Assembly (NCBI GenBank): GCA_024231375.1 | Contig: JAAEQP010000471.1 | Coordinates: 1 to 14,559 of the forward strand | From: a bacterium | GTDB lineage: Bacteria > Hydrogenedentota > Hydrogenedentia > Hydrogenedentiales > SLHB01 | Length of the DNA: 14,559 nt | Reading direction: 5' to 3' | Shown here: one piece after another, positions 14,553-14,559 of the stretch | Layout of the letters: every line of letters begins with the position of its first letter | Position numbering within the stretch: the stretch's first letter is position 1 | The notes under the pieces: model-generated | Database searches by the model: none | What the model saw: only the letters and a program-made list of their open reading frames with translations | Told to the model about the DNA's origin: nothing | Translations under genes and position numbers: made by a program

Positions 14553-14559
14553 CATCGGC

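Overview
The window is GC-rich bacterial chromosomal DNA with nine credible protein genes, no rRNA or tRNA that I can see, no CRISPR array and no transposase gene. The gene mix is a secreted polysaccharide-deacetylase-like protein, a DUF4091 glycoside-hydrolase-like protein, a CgeB-type glycosyltransferase and large tandem ABC-2 permeases. Together with frequent TTG starts and long intergenic runs of small dispersed hairpin repeats, this fits an environmental bacterium of the Planctomycetes/Lentisphaerae/Hydrogenedentes kind. That assignment is a weak inference from gene style, not from a marker gene.

Left part (1-5081, all + strand). A promoter-like site precedes a secreted NodB-fold protein (270-1622). 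It is followed by a secreted DUF4091 protein (1689-3695), a small cupin nucleoside phosphorylase, PpnP (3756-4070), a two-helix PLDc_N membrane protein (4105-4341) and a TPR protein with a long proline/acid-rich tail (4449-5081). The first two look like an exported carbohydrate-processing pair. The small genes that follow look like housekeeping or stress functions.

Middle part (5088-7740, - strand). A 666-residue protein joins a methyltransferase-like head, a TPR-like middle and a CgeB-like glycosyltransferase tail. Upstream of it lies a ferritin (7228-7740) with every FtnA ferroxidase ligand in place. A 14-bp-stem hairpin separates the two. Each of the two genes has its own promoter-like site, and the two sites share an extended -10 of the form TGC-TACCxT.

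Right part (7741-14559). A 690-bp gene-free stretch full of hairpins and dispersed repeats leads into three paralogous permeases (8500-10230, 10303-12018, 12649-14433), all on the + strand. Each is an internally duplicated, two-half ABC-2 permease in one chain. No ATP-binding subunit lies in the window. TTG starts for the first and third copies put the first EER coupling motif at residue 87 in all three proteins. Between copies two and three is a 610-bp gene-free stretch with an 84-bp inverted repeat and two structured palindromes. Identical 32-bp direct repeats sit on the two sides of the whole three-gene block. The permease triplet with its repeats and a G10 tract in front of copy three is the most unusual part of the window.
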